DNA from: DASXHZ01 sp036488085
Lineage (GTDB): Bacteria; Acidobacteriota; Thermoanaerobaculia; Gp7-AA8
Direction: 5' to 3'
Length of the DNA: 64,000 nt
NCBI GenBank assembly: GCA_036488085.1
Contig: DASXHZ010000046.1
Location: 95,495-159,494 of the forward strand
Of this stretch, positions 17,996 to 26,370 are shown one piece after another; the stretch's first letter is position 1; each line of letters begins with the position of its first letter. The position numbers and the translations under genes were made by a program. The notes under the pieces were generated by a model. The model did not search any database. It was given only the letters and a program-made list of their open reading frames with translations, and was not told the DNA's origin.

Positions 17996-18990
17996 GCACA
18001 CATTGTATTGAACGCGTCGACCTCGTCCGCCGTCGTATCGAACGCGGTCACGATGCGGTACGCGTCGTCGCCGAAGATCGGCCAGTGGGCGAATAGGAAG
18101 CCGTCCTCGCGGAGCGTTGCTGCCTGTTCGGGCGTGAATCGGACGAAGAGCACGTTCGCATCAACCGGATGAATGGTCGTGACGCCGCGAGCGAGGCGGT
18201 GCGCCATGGCGTTGGCGTGGCGTGCGTTGCGGAGCCAGAGGTCGTCGGCGAGGTAGGCGTCGAGCTGGGCGGAGATGAAGCGCATCTTCGAGATCCGATG
18301 GCCGCTCCGGTGGTGGCGCAGCGCGATCTCCTCCGCGAGCGATTTGTCGAAGACGACGATCGCCTCGGCGGCGAGCGCGCCGTTCTTCGTGGCGCCGAAG
18401 GTCAGCAGGTCGACGCCGGCGCGCCAGGTGAGGTCGGCCGGGCTCGCGCCGGTCGCGGCGACGGCGTTCGCGAAGCGCGCGCCGTCGAGGTGAATGCGGA
18501 GACTGTTGGCGACATCGCTTAGCGCGCCCGCCTCGGCGTCCGAATAGACCGTTCCCGCCTCGGTGGCATTGGTGATGCTGACGCACGCGGGGACGGCTGT
18601 GCGCTTGCTCTCCGCGACCGTTTGGATCGCGCGCGCAAGACCCTCGGGATGCAGCTTGCCCGACGCGCCCGCGATCGGGATCAGCTTCGCGCCGCCGCTG
18701 AAGAACTCCGGCGCGCCGCACTCGTCGCGCTGGATGTGCGCATCTTCATGACAGAAGACAGCTCCCCACGGCGGCGTCAGCGCGGCGATGGCAAGCGAGT
18801 TCCCCGCGGTCCCGCTGACGACCGGAAAGATCTCGACGTCGGTCTCGAAGATGTCGCAGCAGCGCTGCCGGACTCGCGCCGTGTATTCGTCGCCGCCGTA
18901 CGACGTTTGCGTCCCTGCGCTGGCTCGCGCGATCGCCTCTAGGATCTCGGGCGAGCATCCGTGAGTGTTGTCGGATCGGAAGTCGGGCAT
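17983..18990 (-). CDS. ltaE: Low-specificity L-threonine aldolase family (beta-eliminating lyase)
   Basis: The 335-aa PLP enzyme cleaves L-threonine or L-allo-threonine to glycine and acetaldehyde. FRSDNTHG at the N-terminus, His85 (stacks on PLP), Asp169 in HLDGARFANA and the PLP Lys202 in GATKNGALAAEA match the family. Related beta-eliminating lyases such as tyrosine phenol-lyase are much longer. The last codons overlap the start of the serine hydrolase by 13 bases. Confidence 0.88.
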   Translation of the reverse strand: MPDFRSDNTHGCSPEILEAIARASAGTQTSYGGDEYTARVRQRCCDIFETDVEIFPVVSGTAGNSLAIAALTPPWGAVFCHEDAHIQRDECGAPEFFSGGAKLIPIAGASGKLHPEGLARAIQTVAESKRTAVPACVSITNATEAGTVYSDAEAGALSDVANSLRIHLDGARFANAVAATGASPADLTWRAGVDLLTFGATKNGALAAEAIVVFDKSLAEEIALRHHRSGHRISKMRFISAQLDAYLADDLWLRNARHANAMAHRLARGVTTIHPVDANVLFVRFTPEQAATLREDGFLFAHWPIFGDDAYRIVTAFDTTADEVDAFNTMCACAR

Positions 18991-19000
18991 CCGGAAACTC

Positions 19001-19101
19001 TATCCTGAGCGAAGCGAAGGATCTCCTGTGACACCGCGAGGCACGCGCATTGGGCGCGATTCGAGCGGTATGACCGGTGATCCCTCGCTGCGCTCGGGAT
19101 A
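19001..19101. repeat. Long inverted repeat with 23-bp arms and a 55-base spacer
   Basis: The left arm (19001-19023, TATCCTGAGCGAAGCGAAGG plus ATC) pairs with the right arm (19079-19101) at 20 of 23 positions. The spacer is GC-rich. The element lies between the divergent aldolase and small hypothetical genes. GAGCGAAGCGAAGGATC is a repeat word. Confidence 0.7.
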
Positions 19102-19114
19102 AACTGAAAAGACA

Positions 19115-19354
19115 ATGCCGTGCGATCACGCCGGTCCGCAGGAGGTCATCGCGATGGCGGAGGAACTGCTCCGCTCGCATGGCGACGCACCTCAGCCCGG
19201 CGCGAAGTTCCGATGGGCTGAGAATCACGACGGGTTTTTCGCTTCCGCGATTACGGAAATCGAGCGCCGAGGCGATCAGTGGGTGGTCACACGCCTCGAC
19301 CGCGGCAAGGAGAAGTTACCGGAGGAGGAAGTGGGGTTGCGGCGTTTAGCGTGA
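19115..19354 (+). CDS. Small conserved-looking protein, unknown function
   Basis: The 79-aa protein reads MPCDHAGPQEVIAM, with a central KFRWAENHDGFFASAITEIE and a charged C-terminus (RGKEKLPEEEVGL). It looks soluble and acidic, with a small beta-sheet pattern around residues 30-60. No family is recognised. Coding character is good compared with the other frames. The gene starts only 14 bases after the right arm of the repeat, so that arm may lie in its promoter or leader. Confidence 0.55.
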   Translation: MPCDHAGPQEVIAMAEELLRSHGDAPQPGAKFRWAENHDGFFASAITEIERRGDQWVVTRLDRGKEKLPEEEVGLRRLA

Positions 19355-19428
19355 GGAGTTCCTGGTCCGCCGATTGCGATATATCCGACACGTGGTCAAC
19401 GGTTTTCGCAGGGTCCTTGGAGGATAAA

Positions 19429-20292
19429 GTGAACAAAACCAAGCAGTTCGCCTTCCACTTCGCAGCGGCGGTATTGCTGGTCGGAACGTCCGCTTTCGCG
19501 GAATCGCGTCATTCGAATGCGACACGCGGCGGAGAGCGGCACGGCGGCGATCGGTCGACGGTCCAACGCCAGTCGGGCCAGCGCGACACGTCGCGCTCGT
19601 ACCAGCAGCAGCGCACCGAGACGCGGAGCTGGAACAACAACAACCAGAGCCGCAGCTACGACCGGAACAACACTCGGAATTACGACCGGAACAATACTCG
19701 AGGCTTCGAGAGCAACCGCGGCTATACGCAGCAGCGCAGCTACGACAACCGTGGCTACTCAAACCGCGGCTACGAGAACCGCGGGTATTCGAACCGCGGC
19801 TACGCTCCGTCGTACGGACGCGGCAACGCGTACTACCGCGACGGCCGGATCTCGCGCATCGAGCGCTGGAACGGCGGCTATCGCGTTTGGCTCGGCGGCC
19901 TGGAGTATCCGTACTTCATTCCTGAAGCGCGCTTCCGTGCGTTCGGCTGGCGAGTGGGCCTGTCGATTCACCTCGGCGGCTTCTGGAACCCGCTCGGCTA
20001 TTACGACTACTACGACGCCGGCCCGTACGGCTACTACCCGACCACCGTCACGACCGCCGGCGATCTGCGCGGCGTCGTCGAAAGCGTCGACTATCGGCGC
20101 GGCTCGCTGGTCATCCGCGATGACGCGTCGGGCAGCTTCGTGACGGTCATGATGCGCGGCAGCGACCCGCGTTTCGACTCGCTCCGCAACGGCGACTACG
20201 TCGACCTCTCGGGCGACTGGGTGCGCGGCTACTTCGAGGCGCTGAGCGTCAACAACATCGACGGCGGCAACGACGGGTACTACCGCCGGTAA
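19429..20292 (+). CDS. Secreted Asn/Arg/Tyr-rich repeat protein with a C-terminal beta domain
   Basis: The 287-aa protein starts at GTG after GGAGG. It has a signal peptide (AAAVLLVGTSAFA). Residues 25-135 form a low-complexity region with tandem NRGY and DRNNTR units (for example YSNRGYENRGYSNRGY), rich in Asn, Arg, Tyr and Gln. The C-terminal 140 residues are ordered, with WNGGYRVWLGGLEYPYFIPE and a beta-rich GVVESVDYRRGSLVIRD segment. It is probably exported to the periplasm or surface. Function is unknown. A strong terminator follows immediately. Confidence 0.8.
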   Translation: MNKTKQFAFHFAAAVLLVGTSAFAESRHSNATRGGERHGGDRSTVQRQSGQRDTSRSYQQQRTETRSWNNNNQSRSYDRNNTRNYDRNNTRGFESNRGYTQQRSYDNRGYSNRGYENRGYSNRGYAPSYGRGNAYYRDGRISRIERWNGGYRVWLGGLEYPYFIPEARFRAFGWRVGLSIHLGGFWNPLGYYDYYDAGPYGYYPTTVTTAGDLRGVVESVDYRRGSLVIRDDASGSFVTVMMRGSDPRFDSLRNGDYVDLSGDWVRGYFEALSVNNIDGGNDGYYRR

Positions 20293-20315
20293 CGCTTCTC
20301 TCGCGAGTTGTGCAA

Positions 20316-20341
20316 GGGCGGGCTCTGAGCCCGCCCTTTTT
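20316..20341 (+). terminator. Intrinsic terminator after the secreted repeat protein gene
   Basis: GGGCGGGCT (20316-20324) and AGCCCGCCC (20328-20336) form a 9-bp stem with a CTG loop, followed by TTTTT at 20337-20341. This is a canonical Rho-independent terminator. Confidence 0.88.
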
Positions 20342-20344
20342 GTT

Positions 20345-20411
20345 GGCGCGCAGACAGGAATGTCTGCGCGCCACAGGCGCGACTTTGGAGCGCAGACATT
20401 TCTGTCTGCGC
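20345..20411. repeat. Twin-hairpin element, copy 1
   Basis: Two hairpins lie close together. The first has a 12-bp stem (20345-20356 with 20361-20372, loop GGAA). The second has a 9-bp stem (20390-20398 with 20403-20411, loop TTTC). Both arms share GCGCAGACA/TGTCTGCGC. The element sits between two convergent genes. A second copy is at 25454-25519. Confidence 0.85.
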
Positions 20412-20413
20412 CG

Positions 20414-23044
20414 TTATGGCGGCGGTGTGGTGGTCGATGTATCCGTGCTCGCGGGCGGCGGTGGCTCGGTCGTCGTCGTGCTCGTGTCGGTCGCGGGAGG
20501 ACGCGGACGTTCGCGCTCGCGAGTGGTCGTCGGCAACGGCGTGGGCAACGGAGGCGGCGGTGCGGTGTCGGTGTGGAACACGCCGCCGGTGAGCGTTGAG
20601 TCGGGGGGCGGGCCGGTGTCGGTGGTGGTGACGGAGCCTTCGGTGCTCGTCGGCTGCGCGGTGTTGAGGGCGATCGGATTTCCGAACTGGTCGGTCGTCA
20701 TCATCGGCTGCGACGGTTGCGGAGAGTGGATCGGGCACGGGATGGTCGGCTCGGTGCCGGACTTGAACGCGGCGGTGACGACGAGGTTTCGCGGGCAGTT
20801 CGCCGTCGCGACGCCGCCGCTGGTCTCGTCGATCTGCACCATCGAGACGCCGGGCGGCACTGCGAAGTCGACGTTCGGCTGCGTGTTCGTGACCTGCAGC
20901 ATGTAGCGGCCCCAGATCGGTGCGGCGCCCTCGCCGCCGGCGAGGCCGGTCGGCGTGTTGTCGTCGAAGCCGACCCACGTGACCGCCAGCGTCTGCGGCG
21001 TGAAGCCGATGAACCACGCGTCGCGCTTGTCGTTCGTCGTTCCCGTCTTCCCTGCCGCGACCTTCTTGAAGCCCATGCGGCGGACGACGTACGCCGTGCC
21101 GCGGTCGACCGGCCCCTTCATCGTGTTGACGAGGATGAACGCATCGCGCGCCGGGAACACCTGGACCGGCTTGATGTCGTCGCCGGCCGAGATCACCGTG
21201 CCGCGATCGTTCGTCACATAGCGGATGGTCCGGAGCGGGAGTCGCGACCCGACGCGCGCGATCGTCGAATACGCATCCGCCATCTCGATCGGCGGGATGC
21301 CAGTGGCGCCGAGGAGAAGCGCGGGATTGTTGTCGATGTCGGTGTTGATCCCGAGCGTGTGCATCGTCCGGATGATCGCGTCGAGCCCGCTCGCGAGACC
21401 GATGCGCACCGAGGCGGAGTTGAGCGACTGCTCCAACGCCTCCTGCACCGTGACCGTGCCGTGATAGTCGTCGTCGTAGTTGCGCGGCGACCAGTCGGCG
21501 GAGAACTTCCGCTTGAGGACGAAGCGTGTGTCGCTGACCAGCGTCGCGGGCGTGATGTTCTGCTGCGAGAGGCTCGGCTCGAACGCCGTCAGGTAGACGA
21601 ACGGCTTCACGAGCGAGCCGATGAGGCGTTTCGAGTTGAGCGCGCGGTTGAACTGATTGACGTCGTAATTGCGGCCGCCGACGAGCGCGCGGATCTCGCC
21701 GGTCGGGACGTCGACGTGAATGAGCACGCCCTGCAACACCTTCTGCGGGTCGTTGCGGCGGAGGCGGCGGTTGGTCTTTTCGAGCGACTCCAGGCCTGAC
21801 TCGAGGGTGCGCGCCGCGATGTCCTGCTCCGCGAAGTCGATCGCGGTATAGATCTGGAGGCCGCGGCCCTTGACGTCGTTGATCCCGTAGTCGCGCGCCA
21901 TCTCCTGCAGCACGCGGTCGACGTAGAACGGAATCGAGCCGAGGCCGCTGCGGTCGCGGTACGGGCGCTGCGGCAGCGGCGTGCTGATCGCTTTGTCGTA
22001 CGCCGCGCGATCGATTTTCTTGTTGTCGAGCATCAGGCCGAGGACGGTGCCGCGCCGCTCGATCGCACGCTGGGGGTTCGTGAACGGCGAGTAATTGTTC
22101 GGCCCGCGGATCATGCCGGCGAGCTCCGCCGACTCGGCGACGTTCAGTTCGGAGACCGGCTTGCCGAAGTAGAAGTGCGCGGCCTCGCCGACGCCCATGA
22201 TCGAGATCGAGCGGTTGCGCCCGAGGTAGATGTCGTTGAGGTACGCCTCGAGGATCTCGCGCTTCGAATACTTCGCGTCGAGGATCACCGCCATGAAGAT
22301 CTCGGGGATCTTGCGTTTGAAGGTCCGCTCACCCGCCACATCGGTGAAGTAGTAGTTCTTCACGAGTTGCTGCGTGAGCGTTGACGCCCCTTCGGCGACG
22401 CCGCCTGCCTTGATGTTGCGGAAGACGGCGCGGAACATGCCGATCGGATCGATCCCCGGGTGATGCCAGAACCGCACGTCCTCGGTCACGACGACTGCGT
22501 CCTGCAGCGACTGCGGGACCTGGTCGAGCGTCACGGGGCGGCGGTTCTCGAGCTGTTCGGAGAGGATCGACGTCAGGAGCTCGGGCTCGAGCGCGGCGTT
22601 CGGCGCGTTGTTCTTGTCGCGAAGCGAGACGACCGAGGCGATGCCGTTGTCGCCGAACGTGATGCGCACCGGGAGCGCGGGATAGCTGCCGGTCGGCGGA
22701 TGGACGAATGCGCGGAGGTAGACGTCGATCTGGGCGTCGATCTGACCGTGGCCGCGCGCGAAGTCGCCCGGCTGCACGACGCCGCTTTTCGCCTCGCGAT
22801 ACCCGAGGCGATCGAGCTTCGTGAGCAGGTCGTCGGGCGACATCGCGACGCCGGCATGCAGCGGGACGGCGTCCGCGAAGACGCGCGTCGGCAGCGTGAG
22901 GCGGCGCAGCTCGAACTTGCCGATCGATTGTTTGTAAACATAGATCCCCATCCCGAGGATCGCGACGACGAAGACCGCGAAGAGGATGCCGATCGTGCGA
23001 AAGACGATGCGGCGCGATGGGAGGCGGGGAGAGAAGTCAACCAT
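20414..23044 (-). CDS. Bifunctional penicillin-binding protein, PBP1B type, with Pro/Thr-rich tail
   Basis: The 876-aa enzyme polymerises and cross-links peptidoglycan. Residues about 18-38 are a single membrane helix, followed by a UB2H-like region (LTLPTRVFADAVPL to AQIDVYLRAF), the hallmark of PBP1B. The GT51 transglycosylase follows, with catalytic Glu188 in TEDVRFWHHPGID. The transpeptidase has Ser477 in GSLVKPF, the SLN motif in QSLNSASV and Lys666 in KTGTTN. The C-terminal 110 residues are Pro/Thr-rich and of low complexity. The twin-hairpin element lies at the 3' end. The lytic and LpoB-like partners are not in the window. Confidence 0.93.
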   Translation of the reverse strand: MVDFSPRLPSRRIVFRTIGILFAVFVVAILGMGIYVYKQSIGKFELRRLTLPTRVFADAVPLHAGVAMSPDDLLTKLDRLGYREAKSGVVQPGDFARGHGQIDAQIDVYLRAFVHPPTGSYPALPVRITFGDNGIASVVSLRDKNNAPNAALEPELLTSILSEQLENRRPVTLDQVPQSLQDAVVVTEDVRFWHHPGIDPIGMFRAVFRNIKAGGVAEGASTLTQQLVKNYYFTDVAGERTFKRKIPEIFMAVILDAKYSKREILEAYLNDIYLGRNRSISIMGVGEAAHFYFGKPVSELNVAESAELAGMIRGPNNYSPFTNPQRAIERRGTVLGLMLDNKKIDRAAYDKAISTPLPQRPYRDRSGLGSIPFYVDRVLQEMARDYGINDVKGRGLQIYTAIDFAEQDIAARTLESGLESLEKTNRRLRRNDPQKVLQGVLIHVDVPTGEIRALVGGRNYDVNQFNRALNSKRLIGSLVKPFVYLTAFEPSLSQQNITPATLVSDTRFVLKRKFSADWSPRNYDDDYHGTVTVQEALEQSLNSASVRIGLASGLDAIIRTMHTLGINTDIDNNPALLLGATGIPPIEMADAYSTIARVGSRLPLRTIRYVTNDRGTVISAGDDIKPVQVFPARDAFILVNTMKGPVDRGTAYVVRRMGFKKVAAGKTGTTNDKRDAWFIGFTPQTLAVTWVGFDDNTPTGLAGGEGAAPIWGRYMLQVTNTQPNVDFAVPPGVSMVQIDETSGGVATANCPRNLVVTAAFKSGTEPTIPCPIHSPQPSQPMMTTDQFGNPIALNTAQPTSTEGSVTTTDTGPPPDSTLTGGVFHTDTAPPPPLPTPLPTTTRERERPRPPATDTSTTTTEPPPPASTDTSTTTPPP

Positions 23045-23079
23045 CTAGTTTCGCCTGGACGGGCGGAAATCAAGAATGT

Positions 23080-23811
23080 TCATTGTGTGATCACCGCCAG
23101 GTTGCGCCCTCCGCTGCCATCGCGGCGAAACGAATGGAAGATGGAGCCTTCACAGCGGGTGCAGAGGCCGGAGTCGTGGATGCGCTCGATGCCGCGAGTG
23201 CGGAGGACGTCGGCGGTGTATGCGGGGAGGTCGACGTGCGGCTTGGCGTGCGAGCGATCGACGAAACGTTCGTCGAAGCGCCCCGCGACCTCCTCGCCGA
23301 CTTCAAAGCAGCAGACGCGGATCGACGGCCCGAGCCACGCCTCGGCGTCAAGCGCGCTGAAAGCGGACGAGCGTTCCATGACGTCGAGCGTTTCGGCGAC
23401 GATGTTCTGCGCTGCGCCACGCCAGCCGGAGTGGATGTTCGCTGCGATTTTGTTTCCCCGATCGAGCATTGAGACTGGGAGGCAATCTGCAACCTTGATA
23501 CCGAGCGCGACGCCGCCTTCGGCGCTCCAGAGCGCGTCGCACGAATCGCATTCACGCCACCGCTTCGACTTGTCGCCCGTGGCCACCGTGACCCCATGGA
23601 CCTGCGTGCAGGTATTGAGCGCGGTGTCGATCCCGAACCGCGTGTGAACGAACGACGTGATCTCCCCCGCCACGCGATCGTTCAGCCGCCCGTCGAAATC
23701 GCGCGTCGTGTAGAAGAGCGGCGCGCGCGGCGCCACCACGATTCGCCCGAACGGCGACTCCTCGACGCTAAAATCAAAGGATGCATCAGCGGCTGTTTCT
23801 TCTTGCGGCAC
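23080..23811 (-). CDS. pgeF: Purine nucleoside phosphorylase/multicopper-oxidase-like YfiH family (PgeF)
   Basis: The 243-aa protein carries the zinc ligands of the YfiH/PgeF family: His72 in QVHGV, Cys110 in VADCLPV and His127 in HSGWRGAA. The family includes enzymes that correct peptidoglycan editing errors (PgeF, acting on L-Ser-containing muropeptides) and purine nucleoside phosphorylases. Its location next to PBP1B supports a peptidoglycan editing role. A GTG at 23811 is the longest start and overlaps the divergent gene by 31 bases. A GTG at 23739 would still keep the whole core domain and remove the overlap. Confidence 0.85.
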   Translation of the reverse strand: MPQEETAADASFDFSVEESPFGRIVVAPRAPLFYTTRDFDGRLNDRVAGEITSFVHTRFGIDTALNTCTQVHGVTVATGDKSKRWRECDSCDALWSAEGGVALGIKVADCLPVSMLDRGNKIAANIHSGWRGAAQNIVAETLDVMERSSAFSALDAEAWLGPSIRVCCFEVGEEVAGRFDERFVDRSHAKPHVDLPAYTADVLRTRGIERIHDSGLCTRCEGSIFHSFRRDGSGGRNLAVITQ

Positions 23812-25442
23812 TCCTGTCCCTCTCGGCCTGTGTGACGGCGACGCGCCACGATATCGTCATTCGTAACGGCACCGTCTACGACGGCACCGGACGCGATCCG
23901 ATGCATGGCGACGTCGCGATCGACGGCGATCGCATCGCCGGCGTCGGCTTGGTGCAAGGCCGCGGCCGGACGGAGATCGACGCGCACGGCCTCGCGGTCG
24001 CTCCCGGCTTCATCAACGTGATGTCGCAGTCGACGGAGTCGCTGATCGCCGACGGGCGCGGGATGTCGGACCTCCTCCAAGGCGTCACGACGGAGATCCT
24101 CGGTGAGGGTGAGTCGTCGGGCCCGCTCACTCCTGCAATGAAGAAGGAGTGGCTCGAGTCGGAGGGCGACATCAAATATCCGGTCGGCTGGACGACGCTG
24201 CGCGAGTACCTCGACTGGATGGTCAAGCGCGGCATCTCGCCAAACCTCGGCTCGTTCCTCGGCGCCGCCACACCGCGTGTCAACGTGATCGGCCGCGAGA
24301 ACCGCGCGCCATCGCCGGCGGAGCTGGAGCAGATGCGCGAGATCGTCCGCAAAGCGATGGACGACGGCGCATTCGGCATCGCGTCGGCGCTCATCTACGC
24401 GCCCGGCGCCTACGCGACGACGAGCGAGCTGATCGAACTGTCGAAGGTCGCGGGCGAGCACGGCGGCATCTACATCTCGCACATGCGCAGCGAAGGCGAT
24501 CACCTCCTCGAAGCGGTCGACGAGCTGATCACGATCTCGCGCGAGGGGAAGCTCCCCGCCGAGATCTATCACCTCAAGGCGGCGGGCGTGCAGAACTGGC
24601 CGAAGATGGACGAGGTGATCGCGCGCGTCAACACGGCGCGCGCGAATGGGCAGCGCATCACCGCCGACATGTACACCTACACCGCCGGCGCGACCGGGCT
24701 CGATGCCGCGATGCCGACCTGGGTGCAGGCGGGCGGCTACGAGGCGTGGCGCAAACGGCTGATGGATCCGGCGACGCGCGCGAAGGTGGTCGAGGAGATG
24801 CGGAATCCGTCGCCGAACTGGGAGAGCCTCCTCCGGCTCGCCGGCTCGCCGGACCGCGTGCTGCTGGTCGGATTCAAGAGCGACACGCTAAAGCCGCTCA
24901 CCGGCAAGACGCTCGCGGACGTCGCGAAGATGCGCAACGAGTCGCCGGAGGACGCGGCCATCGACCTCGTCATCGAAGACGGCTCACGCGTCTCGACGAT
25001 CTACTTCCTGATGTCGGAAGACAACGTGAAGAAGCAGATCGCGCAGCCGTGGGTCTCGTTCGGGTCGGATGCCGAAGCGTCGGCTCCCGAGGGAGTGTTC
25101 CTGAAGTCGAGCACGCACCCGCGCGCGTACGGCAACTTCGCGAAGCTCCTCGGCCAATACGTTCGCGAGGAGCACGTGATCCCGCTCGCCGAGGCGGTGC
25201 GGCGGATGACGTCGCTGGTGGCGACGAACATCAAGCTCGCCGATCGGGGCGAGCTGCGTCCCGGCACGTTCGCGGACATCGTAGTCTTCGACCCCAGCAC
25301 GGTCGGCGCGCACTCGACGTACGAGAAACCGATGCAGTACGCGACCGGGATCGTCGACGTGTTCGTGAACGGCGTCGCGGTGATCCACGACGGCCAGCAC
25401 ACCGGCGCGAAGCCGGGCCGCGTGGTGGTGCGGGCGAAGTAG
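23781..25442 (+). CDS. N-acyl-D-amino-acid deacylase (D-aminoacylase), lipoprotein
   Basis: The 553-aa amidohydrolase hydrolyses N-acyl-D-amino acids to free D-amino acids. The N-terminus MHQRLFLLAALLSLSAC is a signal peptide with lipobox LSAC at position 17, so it is probably an outer-membrane or periplasmic lipoprotein. The beta-TIM barrel contains the D-aminoacylase motifs: IRNGTVYDGTG, AVAPGFINVMSQS, HMRSEGDHLLEA and the C-terminal DIVVFDPSTVG. The family uses Zn2+ bound by cysteine and histidines. The MSQS stretch replaces the usual HxH. The 3' end meets the twin-hairpin element. Confidence 0.88.
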   Translation: MHQRLFLLAALLSLSACVTATRHDIVIRNGTVYDGTGRDPMHGDVAIDGDRIAGVGLVQGRGRTEIDAHGLAVAPGFINVMSQSTESLIADGRGMSDLLQGVTTEILGEGESSGPLTPAMKKEWLESEGDIKYPVGWTTLREYLDWMVKRGISPNLGSFLGAATPRVNVIGRENRAPSPAELEQMREIVRKAMDDGAFGIASALIYAPGAYATTSELIELSKVAGEHGGIYISHMRSEGDHLLEAVDELITISREGKLPAEIYHLKAAGVQNWPKMDEVIARVNTARANGQRITADMYTYTAGATGLDAAMPTWVQAGGYEAWRKRLMDPATRAKVVEEMRNPSPNWESLLRLAGSPDRVLLVGFKSDTLKPLTGKTLADVAKMRNESPEDAAIDLVIEDGSRVSTIYFLMSEDNVKKQIAQPWVSFGSDAEASAPEGVFLKSSTHPRAYGNFAKLLGQYVREEHVIPLAEAVRRMTSLVATNIKLADRGELRPGTFADIVVFDPSTVGAHSTYEKPMQYATGIVDVFVNGVAVIHDGQHTGAKPGRVVVRAK

Positions 25443-25454
25443 CTCGACGACTAG

Positions 25455-25519
25455 GCGCAGACAGGAATGTCTGCGCTCCACGATCCGCGCAAATGGAGCG
25501 CAGACATTCTTGTCTGCGC
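25455..25519. repeat. Twin-hairpin element, copy 2
   Basis: Stem 1 is GCGCAGACA (25455-25463) with TGTCTGCGC (25468-25476), loop GGAA. Stem 2 is GCGCAGACA (25498-25506) with TGTCTGCGC (25511-25519), loop TTCT. It lies between the convergent D-aminoacylase and DUF4388 genes, the same position type as copy 1. Confidence 0.85.
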
Positions 25520-25521
25520 CG

Positions 25522-26325
25522 TCAGCTCGCGCGCAGCTCGATGATGCGGGTGCGGAGCTTCTCGGTGACGGCGAGTCCGCGCAGCAGCGACGCGGTCTTC
25601 TCGAACTCGGCGACCATGGCGTCGACGGCGTGGTTGCCGTCGCCGCTCATGATGCCGTCGAGCGCGTGGAGGAAGTGCTTCTCGATGGTCTTGTGGGCCG
25701 AGTCGCCGATGTACTCCTCGGCGACGGCGCGGATGCGGGCGGCGAGGTCGACTAGCTCGCCATTGTCAGCGTCGGCGTCGTGCTCAATTTTTTTTTTTAG
25801 CTGGACCAGCTCGCCCGTGATCATGCCGTAGAGGATCTTGGCGACGTCAAAGGAGGACATCCCGAGGGTCTTGCCGATGTCGACGATCGAGCGATGGCCG
25901 TCGATCCGCGTGATCAGCATCCACTCCTGCGGATTCAGGGTGATCTGCTCGTGGCGGTTCTCTCGCGTCATGAGCTCCGGGACGTAATCGACCGAGGCGA
26001 TCTTCTTGGAAAGCACTCGCCACTCGTCGAGCCGGCGGGCCGCCTCCATCAATAGATTGGTGTTCGATTTCGTGATGGTCTGGCGGTCGGGCTCTTCGGC
26101 GGGCGTGAACTGGAACTCGCCGGCATTCCAGATCGCGAGGGAGTAGATCGCCTCCTCGCCGACGAGCTCGCCGACCGAGGCGTGGACCATCTGCCCGTTC
26201 TTCAGATAGATGAATCCCTTATCGGCCTCACGCGTGAGCGTGAACTTGCCGGTTTTTCCCGACACGCTCACCAATTGGATGATGTCGGGTAGCGGTAACT
26301 CTTTGAGCGAGCCTTGGAAAGCCAT
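25522..26325 (-). CDS. DUF4388 domain signalling protein with 11-A homopolymer
   Basis: The 267-aa protein starts at MAFQGSLKELPLP, the usual start of DUF4388 (PatA/GldC-like) domains of Acidobacteriota and Deltaproteobacteria. Residues 1-100 form the DUF4388 domain. A middle segment with LITRIDGHRSIVDIGKTLGM resembles a winged-helix-like unit, and the C-terminal 85 residues are helical. The frame passes through an uninterrupted run of 11 A in the coding strand (25789-25799 on the plus strand as T), encoding KKKI. No ribosome site is obvious. An upstream in-frame start to 26367 is possible. Its role is probably in gliding or two-component signalling. Confidence 0.82.
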   Translation of the reverse strand: MAFQGSLKELPLPDIIQLVSVSGKTGKFTLTREADKGFIYLKNGQMVHASVGELVGEEAIYSLAIWNAGEFQFTPAEEPDRQTITKSNTNLLMEAARRLDEWRVLSKKIASVDYVPELMTRENRHEQITLNPQEWMLITRIDGHRSIVDIGKTLGMSSFDVAKILYGMITGELVQLKKKIEHDADADNGELVDLAARIRAVAEEYIGDSAHKTIEKHFLHALDGIMSGDGNHAVDAMVAEFEKTASLLRGLAVTEKLRTRIIELRAS

Positions 26326-26370
26326 TCTCGACGGGTCGGCTTCGAAGAGTAGCCCACGCCCTACCAACGG

